Below are positions 31,835 through 40,684 of a DNA stretch of 64,000 nt, one piece after another. The stretch's first letter is position 1. The number at the start of each line of letters is the position of its first letter. The DNA comes from Lentzea cavernae (GTDB lineage: Bacteria; Actinomycetota; Actinomycetes; Mycobacteriales; Pseudonocardiaceae), in NCBI RefSeq assembly GCF_014653695.1, contig NZ_BNAR01000007.1, forward strand, positions 310,001-374,000. The letters run 5' to 3'. The translations under genes and the position numbers were made by a program. The notes beneath the pieces were generated by a model. The model was not told the DNA's origin and made no database searches. It saw only the letters and a program-made list of their open reading frames with translations.

Positions 31835-34800
31835 ATGCGCATCGAACCCGGCACCCCACTCGCGGACGCGGTCAAGGCCGCCAGGTCCGCCGCCCTGCGC
31901 GGCAACGTGCTCGGCGTCGACCTCGCCTACGAGAAGGCCGCGAGGATCAGCCCGGCCGTGGCCCACGACCACTGCTCGACCCTGCTCAACCTCGGTGCGA
32001 TCACCAAGGCCGCGCAACGGTGCGACGAGTACCTGAGCGCGGGCAACGACACCACTCTGCGCGTGCTGCGCGCCCAGATCCGCAGTGCCGCAACGGATCA
32101 CCTCACCGCCGAGCAGGACGTGCGGGAGTTGCGGAGGCTGAAGCTCACGGAACTGGAGCAGGCGAGGCTCGCGCGGGTCGCCGCGCTGGCGGCGGCGGAC
32201 TTCTACGACTACCCCACCGCGGAGAGCGAGCTGGACGCCGCCGAGCGGCACTTCCGCCGGGCCGGACGTCCTGAGTACCTCGAGCACATCGGGCGCGACC
32301 GGCTCCTGCTGGACGTGCGCAGGGGCACCCGCGTCGCGAAGCTCGACGACAGGACGCCCCGCACCCCGATCGAGTTCCTGCAACAGGCAGCCGCGCTGCG
32401 CCGCGAGGTGCGCTACGACGAGGCGCTGGCGTTGATGACGAGGTGCGTCACCGGCTACCAGATCGAGGCGGCGCTGAGGTTCGCGGTGCTGTACGAGCTG
32501 ACGGTGCTGCTGGTCATGACGCGGCAGGCGGGTGCGGCGCGCAGGCTCTTCCCCTTGCTGGTCGCCGCGGCCGGGCCGGAGGTGGTGTCACAGCTGCCGG
32601 ACGCCACGCAGACGTTCAGCCCGGAACGCAGGCTCTCGCACGTCCGCCGGCTGATCGCCGAGAACGAGCTGATCAAGGCGGAAGGCCTGCTGGGCGAGGG
32701 GAACTCCCCGCTGTGGCACCTGACCGCCGCCGAGCTCGCGTTCGCGCTGGGCCGGCTCGACCAGGCCGTGCCGCACTTCGAGGTCGCGAGCCGGTCGGGG
32801 CACCCCGAGCTCACCGCGCTGGCGTTGCGCGAACTCGGTGACACGTTCGCCGACGCGGGTCAGGAGGACCTGGCCGCGCAGCACTGGGCCGAGTCGCACC
32901 GGATCGAAGACACCATCACCGACCACCGGGACAGCCCCAGCGTCAAACTCCGGATGCTGCGCGCCGCCCCCGGCGTGCAGGACGGCCGGGTGCGGGCCGC
33001 GGCCCGGCGCGTTCATCGGGAGGGCGACAAAGCGCTGGCGGGGCTGGTGGTGGCCGTCGAGGCCGCCCGGGGCACGTCGATCCTCCCCGAACCGCGCGAG
33101 CTCCCGAGCTTCACCGACCTGCGGGCGGCCAGGCGCTGGCTCGCGAGCGCCACCAGGCACCTGCCGAAGGACCAGGTCGTGTGGATGATGCACGCGACGC
33201 CGGACCGGCTCCACCACCTGATCATCGGGCGCAGGACCGCGCACGTGACGACGGACGTCCACATCGGCGACCTGACCGACACGATCCGCCGGATCAAGGC
33301 GTGGAAACCCAAGTACGACAAGGCGATCCTCGGTGCGCTGCTCGGCGAGCTGGCCGGTCTGATCGCGTTGGACGAGGTGGTCGGAGCCCTGCCGTCCAAG
33401 GCCACCAGGATCGCGGTGGTGGCGGGTGACGTCCTCGCCGACATCCCGCTGGCGGGCCTGCCCGTCCCCGGCGCGAACCTGTTCCTGGGCATGACCCACG
33501 CGCTGTCCAGCCTGCCGTGCCTGTCCGCGCTGCGACCGTTGCGACGACGTTCCCAGGAGCTGCGGGGCGACGAGGCGGTGGTCGTCGAGGAGGCCTCGGA
33601 GCTGCTGCGCACGCTGGAAACGGGCCGCTTCCAGCGCGTCCGCATCAACGCGCACGGCATGCACGACCGCATGAACCCCGACCAGTCCTGGCTGCAGTTC
33701 GGCGACGGACAGGTGACCGTGGAAGCGTTGGGGCAGATGGACTTCAGCGCGTGCGGCACGGTCGTGCTCGGCGCCTGCGAGTCCGGCATGACGCAGCAAC
33801 GCGGCCGCGACGAACGGCCCGGGTTCGTCCGCGCGGCCATCACCGCGGGTGCGGCGGCGGTCGTCGCCGCCCGGTGGCGGACCGGGAGCGAGGCCGAGCG
33901 GAAGGTGCTCGACGCGTTCGACCGCAACCTCGCGAAGTTCCCCCGGGACCTCGCTCTGCAGCACGCGCTGGCCGAAGTCGCCGGCCGGCACCCCGCCGAC
34001 TGGGCGTGCTGGTCCCTGCACGGCGACGCGGGCGTTCAGACCTCAGCCGGCCCGCTGCGCAGAAGACTCAGGAAGAACGGAGACCCCGTGCCGCTCGAGA
34101 CCCGTCCCAAGGTGTTCCTGTCGTTCGCCGGAAAGGACCGCGCGCACGCCGAGCAGCTCCGTGCCGACCTGGAAGCCCGCAACGTCAACGCCTTCCTGGA
34201 CGAGAACGAGCTCGCGCCCGGCGGCAACGTGGCCGCCGCGATCGACGAGGCGTTGGCGACCTCCGACTACTACGTCCTGCTGTGGTCGGCGAACACCCCG
34301 CAACGCGAGTGGGCCGGCCAGGAGTGGACGGGGGCGCTGACCCTGGAGATGACGCGCCGCCGCGCCTTCCTGTTCATCGTGCGGGTGGACGAGGAACCGT
34401 TGCCACCGCTCCTCGCGCCGCGCAAGCACATCGACCTCGTGGACGCCGCCGACCGCCTCGTCGCCGCGTGGCGCTCCGACCGCAAGTCGGAGCTCCCCGT
34501 GTTCCCGCAACCCGTCCCGCCGACGCCGGACGGCCCGACCGTCGCGATCTCGGTGCGCAGCCACGACCTCGGCACCACGCACGTCGTGATGACCCCGTTG
34601 CACGTCACGGGCGCCGAGCTGTACCAGGCGGTGTTCGACGCGCTGCAGCTGCCGACCGAGCAGGTCACGTTCGACGGCACGATCGGCATGCGGTTCCGCT
34701 ACGAGCTCTACCAGCAGAACGAGCCCATCCCGACCGATCAGTCCACTGTGGACCTCTCGTCCGACGTCGTGGACATCGCGGTCCGCGTCGAGTCGTTCGG

Positions 34801-34918
34801 CACGCGCGGCTCCTCCACCACCCGCGAGCTCCACCAGGACGACGAGCTCGACGAGGGCTTGGACGTCGACCAACAGCGCATGCTGCTGGTCGCGGCCTTC
34901 CGCCACCTGCTCCCCTAG
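31835..34918 (+). CDS. TPR-CHAT-TIR multidomain protein, candidate defence/cell-death effector
   Basis: 1027 residues from ATG 31835. Residues 1-400 are helical repeat (TPR-like) text, e.g. VDLAYEKAARISPAVAH and AVPHFEVASRSGHPELTALALRELG. Residues about 440-735 are a CHAT caspase-like protease with catalytic pair His607 (INAHGMHD) and Cys648 (LGACESGM). Residues about 757-885 are a TIR domain: KVFLSFAGKDRAHAEQL, FLDENELAPGG, SDYYVLLWSANT and W826 AGQ E830, where E830 fits the NADase catalytic glutamate. Residues about 905-990 (TVAISVRSHDLG..., ..VVDIAVRVES) resemble a beta-grasp/ubiquitin-like unit. Both effector sites look intact. CHAT and TIR are separately known effectors in bacterial conflict systems; the joint role here is inference. 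Confidence 0.88.
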   Translation: MRIEPGTPLADAVKAARSAALRGNVLGVDLAYEKAARISPAVAHDHCSTLLNLGAITKAAQRCDEYLSAGNDTTLRVLRAQIRSAATDHLTAEQDVRELRRLKLTELEQARLARVAALAAADFYDYPTAESELDAAERHFRRAGRPEYLEHIGRDRLLLDVRRGTRVAKLDDRTPRTPIEFLQQAAALRREVRYDEALALMTRCVTGYQIEAALRFAVLYELTVLLVMTRQAGAARRLFPLLVAAAGPEVVSQLPDATQTFSPERRLSHVRRLIAENELIKAEGLLGEGNSPLWHLTAAELAFALGRLDQAVPHFEVASRSGHPELTALALRELGDTFADAGQEDLAAQHWAESHRIEDTITDHRDSPSVKLRMLRAAPGVQDGRVRAAARRVHREGDKALAGLVVAVEAARGTSILPEPRELPSFTDLRAARRWLASATRHLPKDQVVWMMHATPDRLHHLIIGRRTAHVTTDVHIGDLTDTIRRIKAWKPKYDKAILGALLGELAGLIALDEVVGALPSKATRIAVVAGDVLADIPLAGLPVPGANLFLGMTHALSSLPCLSALRPLRRRSQELRGDEAVVVEEASELLRTLETGRFQRVRINAHGMHDRMNPDQSWLQFGDGQVTVEALGQMDFSACGTVVLGACESGMTQQRGRDERPGFVRAAITAGAAAVVAARWRTGSEAERKVLDAFDRNLAKFPRDLALQHALAEVAGRHPADWACWSLHGDAGVQTSAGPLRRRLRKNGDPVPLETRPKVFLSFAGKDRAHAEQLRADLEARNVNAFLDENELAPGGNVAAAIDEALATSDYYVLLWSANTPQREWAGQEWTGALTLEMTRRRAFLFIVRVDEEPLPPLLAPRKHIDLVDAADRLVAAWRSDRKSELPVFPQPVPPTPDGPTVAISVRSHDLGTTHVVMTPLHVTGAELYQAVFDALQLPTEQVTFDGTIGMRFRYELYQQNEPIPTDQSTVDLSSDVVDIAVRVESFGTRGSSTTRELHQDDELDEGLDVDQQRMLLVAAFRHLLP

Positions 34919-35039
34919 GAGCCCGCCGATCGGGTGAATTCCCTTCCGTCTGTCAGCCTTTGCCGGTTTCAGTGCCTGTAACCGGTGAAGGTCGCCCTTG
35001 GGCGGTTAACGACACGGACGGACGCTGAAGGGAAGGCCG

Positions 35040-35513
35040 TTGAGCGCACCGGACCAGGGCTTCGCGGAGTTCTTCCGCGAGTGCCTGCCCGTGGTGACCA
35101 GGACGTTGACGGCCCTGAGCGACGACAACCGCGCCGTCGAGGACATCGCACAGGACGCGTTGCTGATCGCGCAGCACCGATGGTGCGACATCCATGCGTA
35201 CGACAAGCCCGAGGCGTGGGTGCTCAAAGTCGCGATACGACTCATGCGGCGATGGCAGCAGCGGTATGCGCGCGAAACGCTACTGGCCGAGGTGCCAGAG
35301 GTTGTTCAACCCGCCCAGGACGTGGAAGCGCTGCATGCGGCGTTGCGCGAACTCTCTCCCCGGCACCGAGAGACCGTGGCGTTGCACCACCTGCTCGGCT
35401 ACTCGGTCAGCGAGATCGCCGCGGTGCTGGTGGTCGGCGAGTCGACCGTGCGCACGCACCTCACCCGCGGCCGGGCCGAGCTGCGGCGGATTCTCGGAGG
35501 CAGTGATGAGTGA
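35040..35513 (+). CDS. ECF-type RNA polymerase sigma factor
   Basis: 157 residues from TTG 35040 with GGAAGG five bases upstream. Region 2 is RTLTALSDDNRAVEDIAQDALLIAQHRW with KPEAWVLKVAIRLMRRW. Region 4 is LRELSPRHRETVALHHLLGYSVSEIAAVLVVGESTVRTHLTRGRAELR. There is no anti-sigma gene beside it; instead the next gene, overlapping by 8 nt, encodes a TPR protein that may act as its partner. It lies 121 bp downstream of the CHAT-TIR gene on the same strand. Confidence 0.93.
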   Translation: MSAPDQGFAEFFRECLPVVTRTLTALSDDNRAVEDIAQDALLIAQHRWCDIHAYDKPEAWVLKVAIRLMRRWQQRYARETLLAEVPEVVQPAQDVEALHAALRELSPRHRETVALHHLLGYSVSEIAAVLVVGESTVRTHLTRGRAELRRILGGSDE

Positions 35514-36540
35514 GCTGCTGGCACAGTTCGAACTCGACGACGCCGTCGAGCAGATGTACCGCGCCGGCGAGTCCGCCGAACGAGCAGGTCGTCTGCGCGA
35601 GGCGGCCGTGCACTTCCGGGTCGCCGCCGACCAACGCCTCGGTGACGCCGCCGTCCGGCTGGCGCGCGTCCTGTTCGCACTCGGCGAGACCGACGAGGCA
35701 ACGCAGTGGTGCAAGGCGGCCGTGGCGGACGGGTTCTCCGAGGCCGAGGACCTGATCCGCGAGAACTCCGAGGAGCGCCAACGGTTCCTGGAGCACGCGG
35801 CCCGGATCATGGTCGGTGCGCCCACGTTCGACTGGCTGCCGTCCGGGATGCCGTCCCGTCGCGTCCCCGCCTCCGAGATCACGAGACGCACCCGAGCGTT
35901 GCGCGCGCTGGACCAGCGCTACGGCGGAATCGCCTGCCACACCTCGGTTCTGGAGCACCTGGCCGCTGTCGAACCGATGGTGGTCGTGGGCGACGCTCCG
36001 ACGTGGACCGCCGTCGGTGAGGTCTGCGAACTGGCGGGCTGGACGGCGTTCGACAGCGGCATGCCGGGCACGGCGCTACCGCACTTCGCGCGCGCGTTGA
36101 CGCTGGCACGGCAGGCCGAGAACGAGTCGCTGATCGCGTCCGTGCTGACACACGCAGGCCGGATGTTCCTGCACCACAACGCACCCGACGACGCGCTGAA
36201 GGCCTTCCAGCTCGGTTTCGTGGCGGCGCAGAACGCGTGGGCCGACCGGCGCGCACTGAACGATCCGCGACAAGCCATCGCCTCACTCACCACAAAGGTC
36301 AGCACATATGGCGAAGGCCGGGCCCGCACTCTCGCGTTGACGGCGTTGGCCCGCAACCACCTCGCTCTGGGTGATGTGGCCGCGGCGACCGAATTCGCTG
36401 CGGCAGCCGTGGCATCCGCACGGAACCTGCGTTCGACACGCGCTGAGGACCACCTGCGCTGGCTCGACCAGGAAGCCCGCCAGGCCGGTGCATCTGTGCT
36501 GGCAGAGCAGGTTTCGGCCCGTTCGGCACACTCCCGCTGA
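35506..36540 (+). CDS. TPR-repeat protein coupled to sigma factor
   Basis: 344 residues from ATG 35506, overlapping the sigma gene stop by 8 nt. The N-terminal third has two short helical repeats (AERAGRLREAAVHFRVAADQ, LARVLFALGETDEATQWCKAA), and the C-terminal two thirds contain longer TPR units (AGWTAFDSGMPGTALPHFARAL, ALTALARNHLALGDVAAATEFA). No enzyme motif or membrane helix. Similar proteins in actinomycetes sit beside regulators and act in protein-protein contacts. A role as sigma antagonist or activator is inferred from the overlap only. Confidence 0.8.
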   Translation: MSELLAQFELDDAVEQMYRAGESAERAGRLREAAVHFRVAADQRLGDAAVRLARVLFALGETDEATQWCKAAVADGFSEAEDLIRENSEERQRFLEHAARIMVGAPTFDWLPSGMPSRRVPASEITRRTRALRALDQRYGGIACHTSVLEHLAAVEPMVVVGDAPTWTAVGEVCELAGWTAFDSGMPGTALPHFARALTLARQAENESLIASVLTHAGRMFLHHNAPDDALKAFQLGFVAAQNAWADRRALNDPRQAIASLTTKVSTYGEGRARTLALTALARNHLALGDVAAATEFAAAAVASARNLRSTRAEDHLRWLDQEARQAGASVLAEQVSARSAHSR

Positions 36541-36598
36541 CGCTTTCACCCGATCCGGGCCGATACACGCGTGCGCGCATGCGAGTAGGTTCTGCGGC

Positions 36599-37402
36599 AT
36601 GGCCGAGCCTTTTTCGTGGGTGCCCGCAGGGATCAACACGGACGTGCCCAGCGCGGCGCGCGTCTACGACTTCCTGCTGGGAGGTGGCCACAACTTCGCC
36701 TCGGACCGCATGGTCGGCGACAAGGTGCTGCAGATCCTGCGCGACGGCCGCGCCATCGCCGCGTCGAACCGCTCGTTCATGCGCCGCGCCGTCCTGCTGA
36801 TGATGGAGCAGGGCATCACGCAGTTCCTCGACCTCGGCTCGGGCATCCCCACGGTCGGCAACGTCCACGAGATCGTGCAGCAGGAGAACCCGGACGCCCG
36901 CGTCGTCTACGTGGACTACGACGAGGTGGCGGTCTCGCACAGCCAGCTCATCCTGGAGGGCAACGCCAACGCGGGCGTCGTCGGAGCGGACATGTGCCGC
37001 CCCGACGACGTGCTCTCCGACCCGGTCGTGAAGGACCTGATCGACTTCTCCCAGCCCGTCGGCCTGCTCATGGTCGCCGTGCTGCACTTCGTCTCGGACG
37101 ACAAGGGCCCGGCCGAGGTCGTCGCCCGCTACCGCGACGCCATGCCCGCGGGCAGCCTGATCGCGCTCTCACACCTCACCGCCGACTTCAAGCCGGACGA
37201 GATGGGCGACGTCGTCGAGGCCATGAAGCACAGCCGCGACCCGATGTACTTCCGCGCCCTCTCCCAGTTCGAGCCGATGTTCGCCGGCATGGAGGTCCTC
37301 CAGCCGGGCGTCGTCCCGGCGCCGCGGTGGCACCCGGAACTCGGCCCGGCCGGAGAAGGCGGCCCGGAGGACGTCTACGTGGGCGTCGGTCGCAAGGTCT
37401 AG
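36599..37402 (+). CDS. SAM-dependent methyltransferase, DUF574 family
   Basis: 267 residues from ATG 36599. The family pattern is complete: WVPAGINTDVPSAARVYDFLLGGGHNFASDR, NRSFMRRAVLLMMEQGITQFLDLGSGIPTVGNVHE, VVYVDYDEVAVSH and LMVAVLHFVSD. FLDLGSGIPT is the SAM-binding motif I. This actinobacteria-specific family is highly expanded in Streptomyces and relatives; the substrate is not known. The TAG overlaps the convergent phospholipase stop in a CTAG. Confidence 0.93.
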   Translation: MAEPFSWVPAGINTDVPSAARVYDFLLGGGHNFASDRMVGDKVLQILRDGRAIAASNRSFMRRAVLLMMEQGITQFLDLGSGIPTVGNVHEIVQQENPDARVVYVDYDEVAVSHSQLILEGNANAGVVGADMCRPDDVLSDPVVKDLIDFSQPVGLLMVAVLHFVSDDKGPAEVVARYRDAMPAGSLIALSHLTADFKPDEMGDVVEAMKHSRDPMYFRALSQFEPMFAGMEVLQPGVVPAPRWHPELGPAGEGGPEDVYVGVGRKV

Positions 37403-39006
37403 CGGAACTTCCAGGCCTGGGCCGCGGAACCGTTGCAGGTCCAGAGGTTCAGGCGCGTGCCGGGAGTGGTCGACGCGCCGGGGTTGTCCAGGCACAGCCC
37501 CGACTGCGGGTTCTGCACCGAGCCGTCGGACCGCACGCGCCACTGCTGCGCGCCCGTGCCGTTGCAGTGCCAGAGCTGGACGACGGTTCCGTTCGTGGTG
37601 CCGCCGTTGTCGACGTCGAGGCACTTGCCGGCGATGGCGATGGTGCCGTCGGCGACGACGCGCCACTTCTGCGCGTAGGTGTTGTTGCAGGTCCAGATCT
37701 GGATCGGGTTGCCGTTGGCGGTGCCGCCCTTGTCGTTGTCCAGGCAGAGTCCCGAGGGCAGTTGGACGGGTCCGGTGCCGGACGGGTGGCGTTCGGCCGG
37801 GAGTGACGGCGTGTTGCGGTGGTAGAAGTCGACGGCCAGGTAGTTCGGGGTCTTGCGGGCCGCGGGTTCGCAGAAGCGCTGGGCGCGGTTGACGGTCTTC
37901 GAGTTGTCGGTGGCGACGGTGCCCTCCATCGGGACGTCGCGGAAGTGGTTCATCACGTACAGCGGGCGGAAGTTCGCTTCCGTGGTGGTGAGGGGCTTGT
38001 CGCCCCAGCGGGAGTAGCAGGACCAGTCGCTGCCGCCGACGCCGGCGCCCATCGACCAGTAGTTCTCGACGGTCCAGTCGCGCTGGTAGAGGACGCCGGA
38101 GTCCTCGCGGCCGTCGGGGCTGTGGCTGGTGAAGATGAGCAGGCGCTTGCCTGAGGCCCTCATCTGGGACACCGTGGGCCAGCCGTTCTCGCGGACGCCC
38201 TCTGCTCGGTGCAGAACGTCGTTGAGGCCGTTCACGCGGGCCAGTTCGGAGCGCAGGACGTCGGCGGAGACGTAGTCCTCGAGGAAGACCGTGACGATCT
38301 CGGTGGGGCGGGACTTCAGGAAGTCGACGATGCGCTTGATGTCGACGTTGAGCGCCACCGGCTTGCTGACGGCCGTGCAGCTGTTGTGGCACAGGATCGC
38401 GCCGTCGGGGGTCTGGTGGATGTCGAGCATGAAGCCGCGGACGCCGTCGTTGAGCTGCTGCACGATGCCGCGTGACTGGTTCGGGGCGATGTTGGCGAAC
38501 ATGAAGCCGCCGTCGACGCCGTTCGCGTAGGCGTTGTGCGAGGTCAGGAACGTCATCTCGTCCAGGCGCGGGTCGGCGGGGGTCTGGACGCGGACCGGGT
38601 TGACCGGCGTGAGGAACCACGTGTCGTTGCCGGTGCCGACGCGGATCTGGTCGGTGCCGGACGCGATCAGGTAGCGATCGGCTCCTGGGTCCTTGAACCG
38701 GTATCTGTCCTGGTCGTCCAGCAGCCCGGTCCACTGGGCGTCGGCGCTGGAGCAGCTGGTCATCTGGGTGGCGTCGCCCGCACGGCCGAGGCACTGGCCG
38801 CCTTCGGACAGCGTGCTGCCGTTCCAGGAGAACTGCTGGCGGTCCTCGTTGCCCTTGGGGCGGTGCTGCTGGACGGAGGAGCCGGAGACGGCCGCGTTCT
38901 GGCCGGTCACGGCGCTCTGCAGGTAGTAGTTGCCGTTGGGGGCTGCGGCCGCTTCCACGGGGACGACCAGCAGCGACAACAGCGCGAGTGCAGGGATGAT
39001 GCGCAT
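37399..39006 (-). CDS. Secreted PI-PLC X-domain protein with ricin-type lectin domain
   Basis: 535 residues from ATG 39006 (MRIIPALALLSLLVVPVEAAA, signal peptide cleaved after AAA). A beta-trefoil-like segment (about 25-125) precedes a phosphatidylinositol-specific phospholipase C X domain (about 140-400): FLTSHNAYANG (first catalytic His), GVRGFMLDIHQTPDGAILCHNSC (metal-site Asp and second His), FLEDYV. The C-terminal 130 residues are a ricin-B lectin with QxW repeats QKWRV, QQWRV and QAWKF. Extracellular; likely binds polysaccharide and cleaves phosphoinositide-like lipids or glycolipids. Divergent from an ECF sigma/LCP pair. Confidence 0.93.
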   Translation of the reverse strand: MRIIPALALLSLLVVPVEAAAAPNGNYYLQSAVTGQNAAVSGSSVQQHRPKGNEDRQQFSWNGSTLSEGGQCLGRAGDATQMTSCSSADAQWTGLLDDQDRYRFKDPGADRYLIASGTDQIRVGTGNDTWFLTPVNPVRVQTPADPRLDEMTFLTSHNAYANGVDGGFMFANIAPNQSRGIVQQLNDGVRGFMLDIHQTPDGAILCHNSCTAVSKPVALNVDIKRIVDFLKSRPTEIVTVFLEDYVSADVLRSELARVNGLNDVLHRAEGVRENGWPTVSQMRASGKRLLIFTSHSPDGREDSGVLYQRDWTVENYWSMGAGVGGSDWSCYSRWGDKPLTTTEANFRPLYVMNHFRDVPMEGTVATDNSKTVNRAQRFCEPAARKTPNYLAVDFYHRNTPSLPAERHPSGTGPVQLPSGLCLDNDKGGTANGNPIQIWTCNNTYAQKWRVVADGTIAIAGKCLDVDNGGTTNGTVVQLWHCNGTGAQQWRVRSDGSVQNPQSGLCLDNPGASTTPGTRLNLWTCNGSAAQAWKFR

Positions 39007-39168
39007 GAGGTGAAGGCTCGACCATGGACGTGAACATGAAAAGACTTCACTTCGAAATCCGGCCAAACCGAGACATCTGTGGGCCGGGCCACACAACGCG
39101 ATGCAGCGGTTCGAGCGGCGAGAGGGGTTTCCCGTACCGCAAGCGACCATCGACGAGAAGGGGGCGGT

Positions 39169-39675
39169 GTGGGGTTCGACCAGTTCGTCGCTGATCGGCT
39201 GGACCGGCTGCTGGGCTACGCCACCGCGATCACCTGCGACAAGCATCTGGCGCAGGACATCGTGCAGGACGTGCTCATGCGCGCACAGGGCAAGTGGGAG
39301 CGCATCGGAGCGATGGATGCGCCCTATCTCTACGTGAAGCGCATGGTGACCAACGACTACCTGTCGTGGCGGCGGCGCAAGGCGGCCAAGGAGATCGCTG
39401 TCGAGCGCAGCGAACTCGCTGAGCGCGTGCCGTCGATGGCCGATCCGGCTGACGCGCACGCCGAACGCGAGGCCATGCGCGCACGGATCGCCATCCTGCC
39501 GCGCAAGCAGCGTGCCGCGTTGGTGCTGCGGTTCTACGAGGACTGCAGCGACGCCGAGATCGCACAGGTGCTCGGGTGCGCGGAATCCACCGTGCGCAGC
39601 CAACTCTCTCGCGCGCTGCAGACGTTGCGCGCTCACGAACTCGCCCGGTCCGCCACCCTGGGGGTGCACTCATGA
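39169..39675 (+). CDS. ECF sigma factor (SigE-like)
   Basis: 168 residues from GTG 39169 (VGFDQFVADRLDRLLGYATAIT) with AAGGGGG upstream. Region 2: AQDIVQDVLMRAQGKWERIG and APYLYVKRMVTNDYLSWRRRK. Region 4: LPRKQRAALVLRFYEDCSDAEIAQVLGCAESTVRSQLSRALQTL. This SigE-like actinobacterial type is typically followed by a membrane partner gene; here it overlaps an LCP protein gene by 4 nt (ATGA). Confidence 0.93.
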   Translation: MGFDQFVADRLDRLLGYATAITCDKHLAQDIVQDVLMRAQGKWERIGAMDAPYLYVKRMVTNDYLSWRRRKAAKEIAVERSELAERVPSMADPADAHAEREAMRARIAILPRKQRAALVLRFYEDCSDAEIAQVLGCAESTVRSQLSRALQTLRAHELARSATLGVHS

Positions 39676-40598
39676 ACGACCTGATCCGCCAGGCCATCGC
39701 CGCCGAGGCCGACGAGCGCGTCGACTCTCGGACCGTGCTGGCCGAACTGCACAAGCGCAGGAAGAGCAAGCCGTTCGGCTTGATCATCGGTGTCGCGACG
39801 CTCACCGTCGCCGCTGCCGCCGCGGCCGTCATCATCCCGACGACGATCAAGAAGACCGACGCGGCGCCGGCGAACGCACCGGTCGCCGAAGCGCAGAACG
39901 TCCTGCTCATCGGCACGGACGAGACCCACCGCAGCGACGCGCTCGTGCTCGCCCGCTTCGAGGGCGACGGGTCGGCCACGGTCATCTCGCTGCCCAGGGA
40001 CATCTACGTGGGCGCGAGCCCCGACCGGCTCAACAGCCTGTACATGCAGGACCCGCGCAGGCTGGTGGACGCGGTCGAGCAGCTGACCGGGACGAGGGTC
40101 GACCACTGGGCGGCGGTGAACATGGCGGCGTTCGGGGAGGTCGCGGCCGCTGTGGGCGGCGTGGAGGTGTGCCTGAACGCGGCCGTGAACGACCCGTACA
40201 GCGGCGCCGACCTGCCCGCGGGCAAGCAGGTGATCGCCGGTGACCAGGCACTCGCGTTCCTGCGGCAGCGGCACGGTCTGCCGCTGGGCGACCTCGACAG
40301 GGTGAAACGGCAGCAGGCCTTCCTCGCCGGGTTCGCAGCGAAGATCACCGGGGAGACCGGCCCGGTCCTCGCCCGCCTGGTCGGCAAGGCGGTTCAGGTC
40401 GACGAGGGCTGGGACGTGGTGGCCTTCGCGACGCGGTTCCAGGGGCCGGTGAAGATCCGGACCTCCACCCTGCTGGTGAATCAGGAGGTCGTGCGCGACA
40501 GCGCGTACGGCTACGCGGTCGATCCGGCTCAGGGGAAGAAGTTCGTCGAGGAGCAACTGAGCGGCAAGGGCCAGGCCGGGACCGGGTGCGTGGACTGA
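39672..40598 (+). CDS. LytR-CpsA-Psr (LCP) family membrane protein
   Basis: 308 residues from ATG 39672. A cytoplasmic N-terminus of about 35 residues (MNDLIRQAIAAEADERVDS) precedes one membrane helix (LIIGVATLTVAAAAAAVII). The LCP domain then shows NVLLIGTDETHRSDALVLARF, VISLPRDIYVG, DRLNSLYMQDP, VGGVEVCLNAAVND and LAFLRQRHG. LCP enzymes attach wall polymers to peptidoglycan. Because it is co-translated with a sigma factor and has a cytosolic tail, it could also act as the sigma's membrane-bound antagonist (inference). Confidence 0.9.
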   Translation: MNDLIRQAIAAEADERVDSRTVLAELHKRRKSKPFGLIIGVATLTVAAAAAAVIIPTTIKKTDAAPANAPVAEAQNVLLIGTDETHRSDALVLARFEGDGSATVISLPRDIYVGASPDRLNSLYMQDPRRLVDAVEQLTGTRVDHWAAVNMAAFGEVAAAVGGVEVCLNAAVNDPYSGADLPAGKQVIAGDQALAFLRQRHGLPLGDLDRVKRQQAFLAGFAAKITGETGPVLARLVGKAVQVDEGWDVVAFATRFQGPVKIRTSTLLVNQEVVRDSAYGYAVDPAQGKKFVEEQLSGKGQAGTGCVD

Positions 40599-40684
40599 CG
40601 ATCACTCGGATGGAGCATCAAGTCGCCCTTCTGCGCAGCCGATGACCTGCATGTGGCGCGCGAGACGGCCGCTACGATCGGTTT

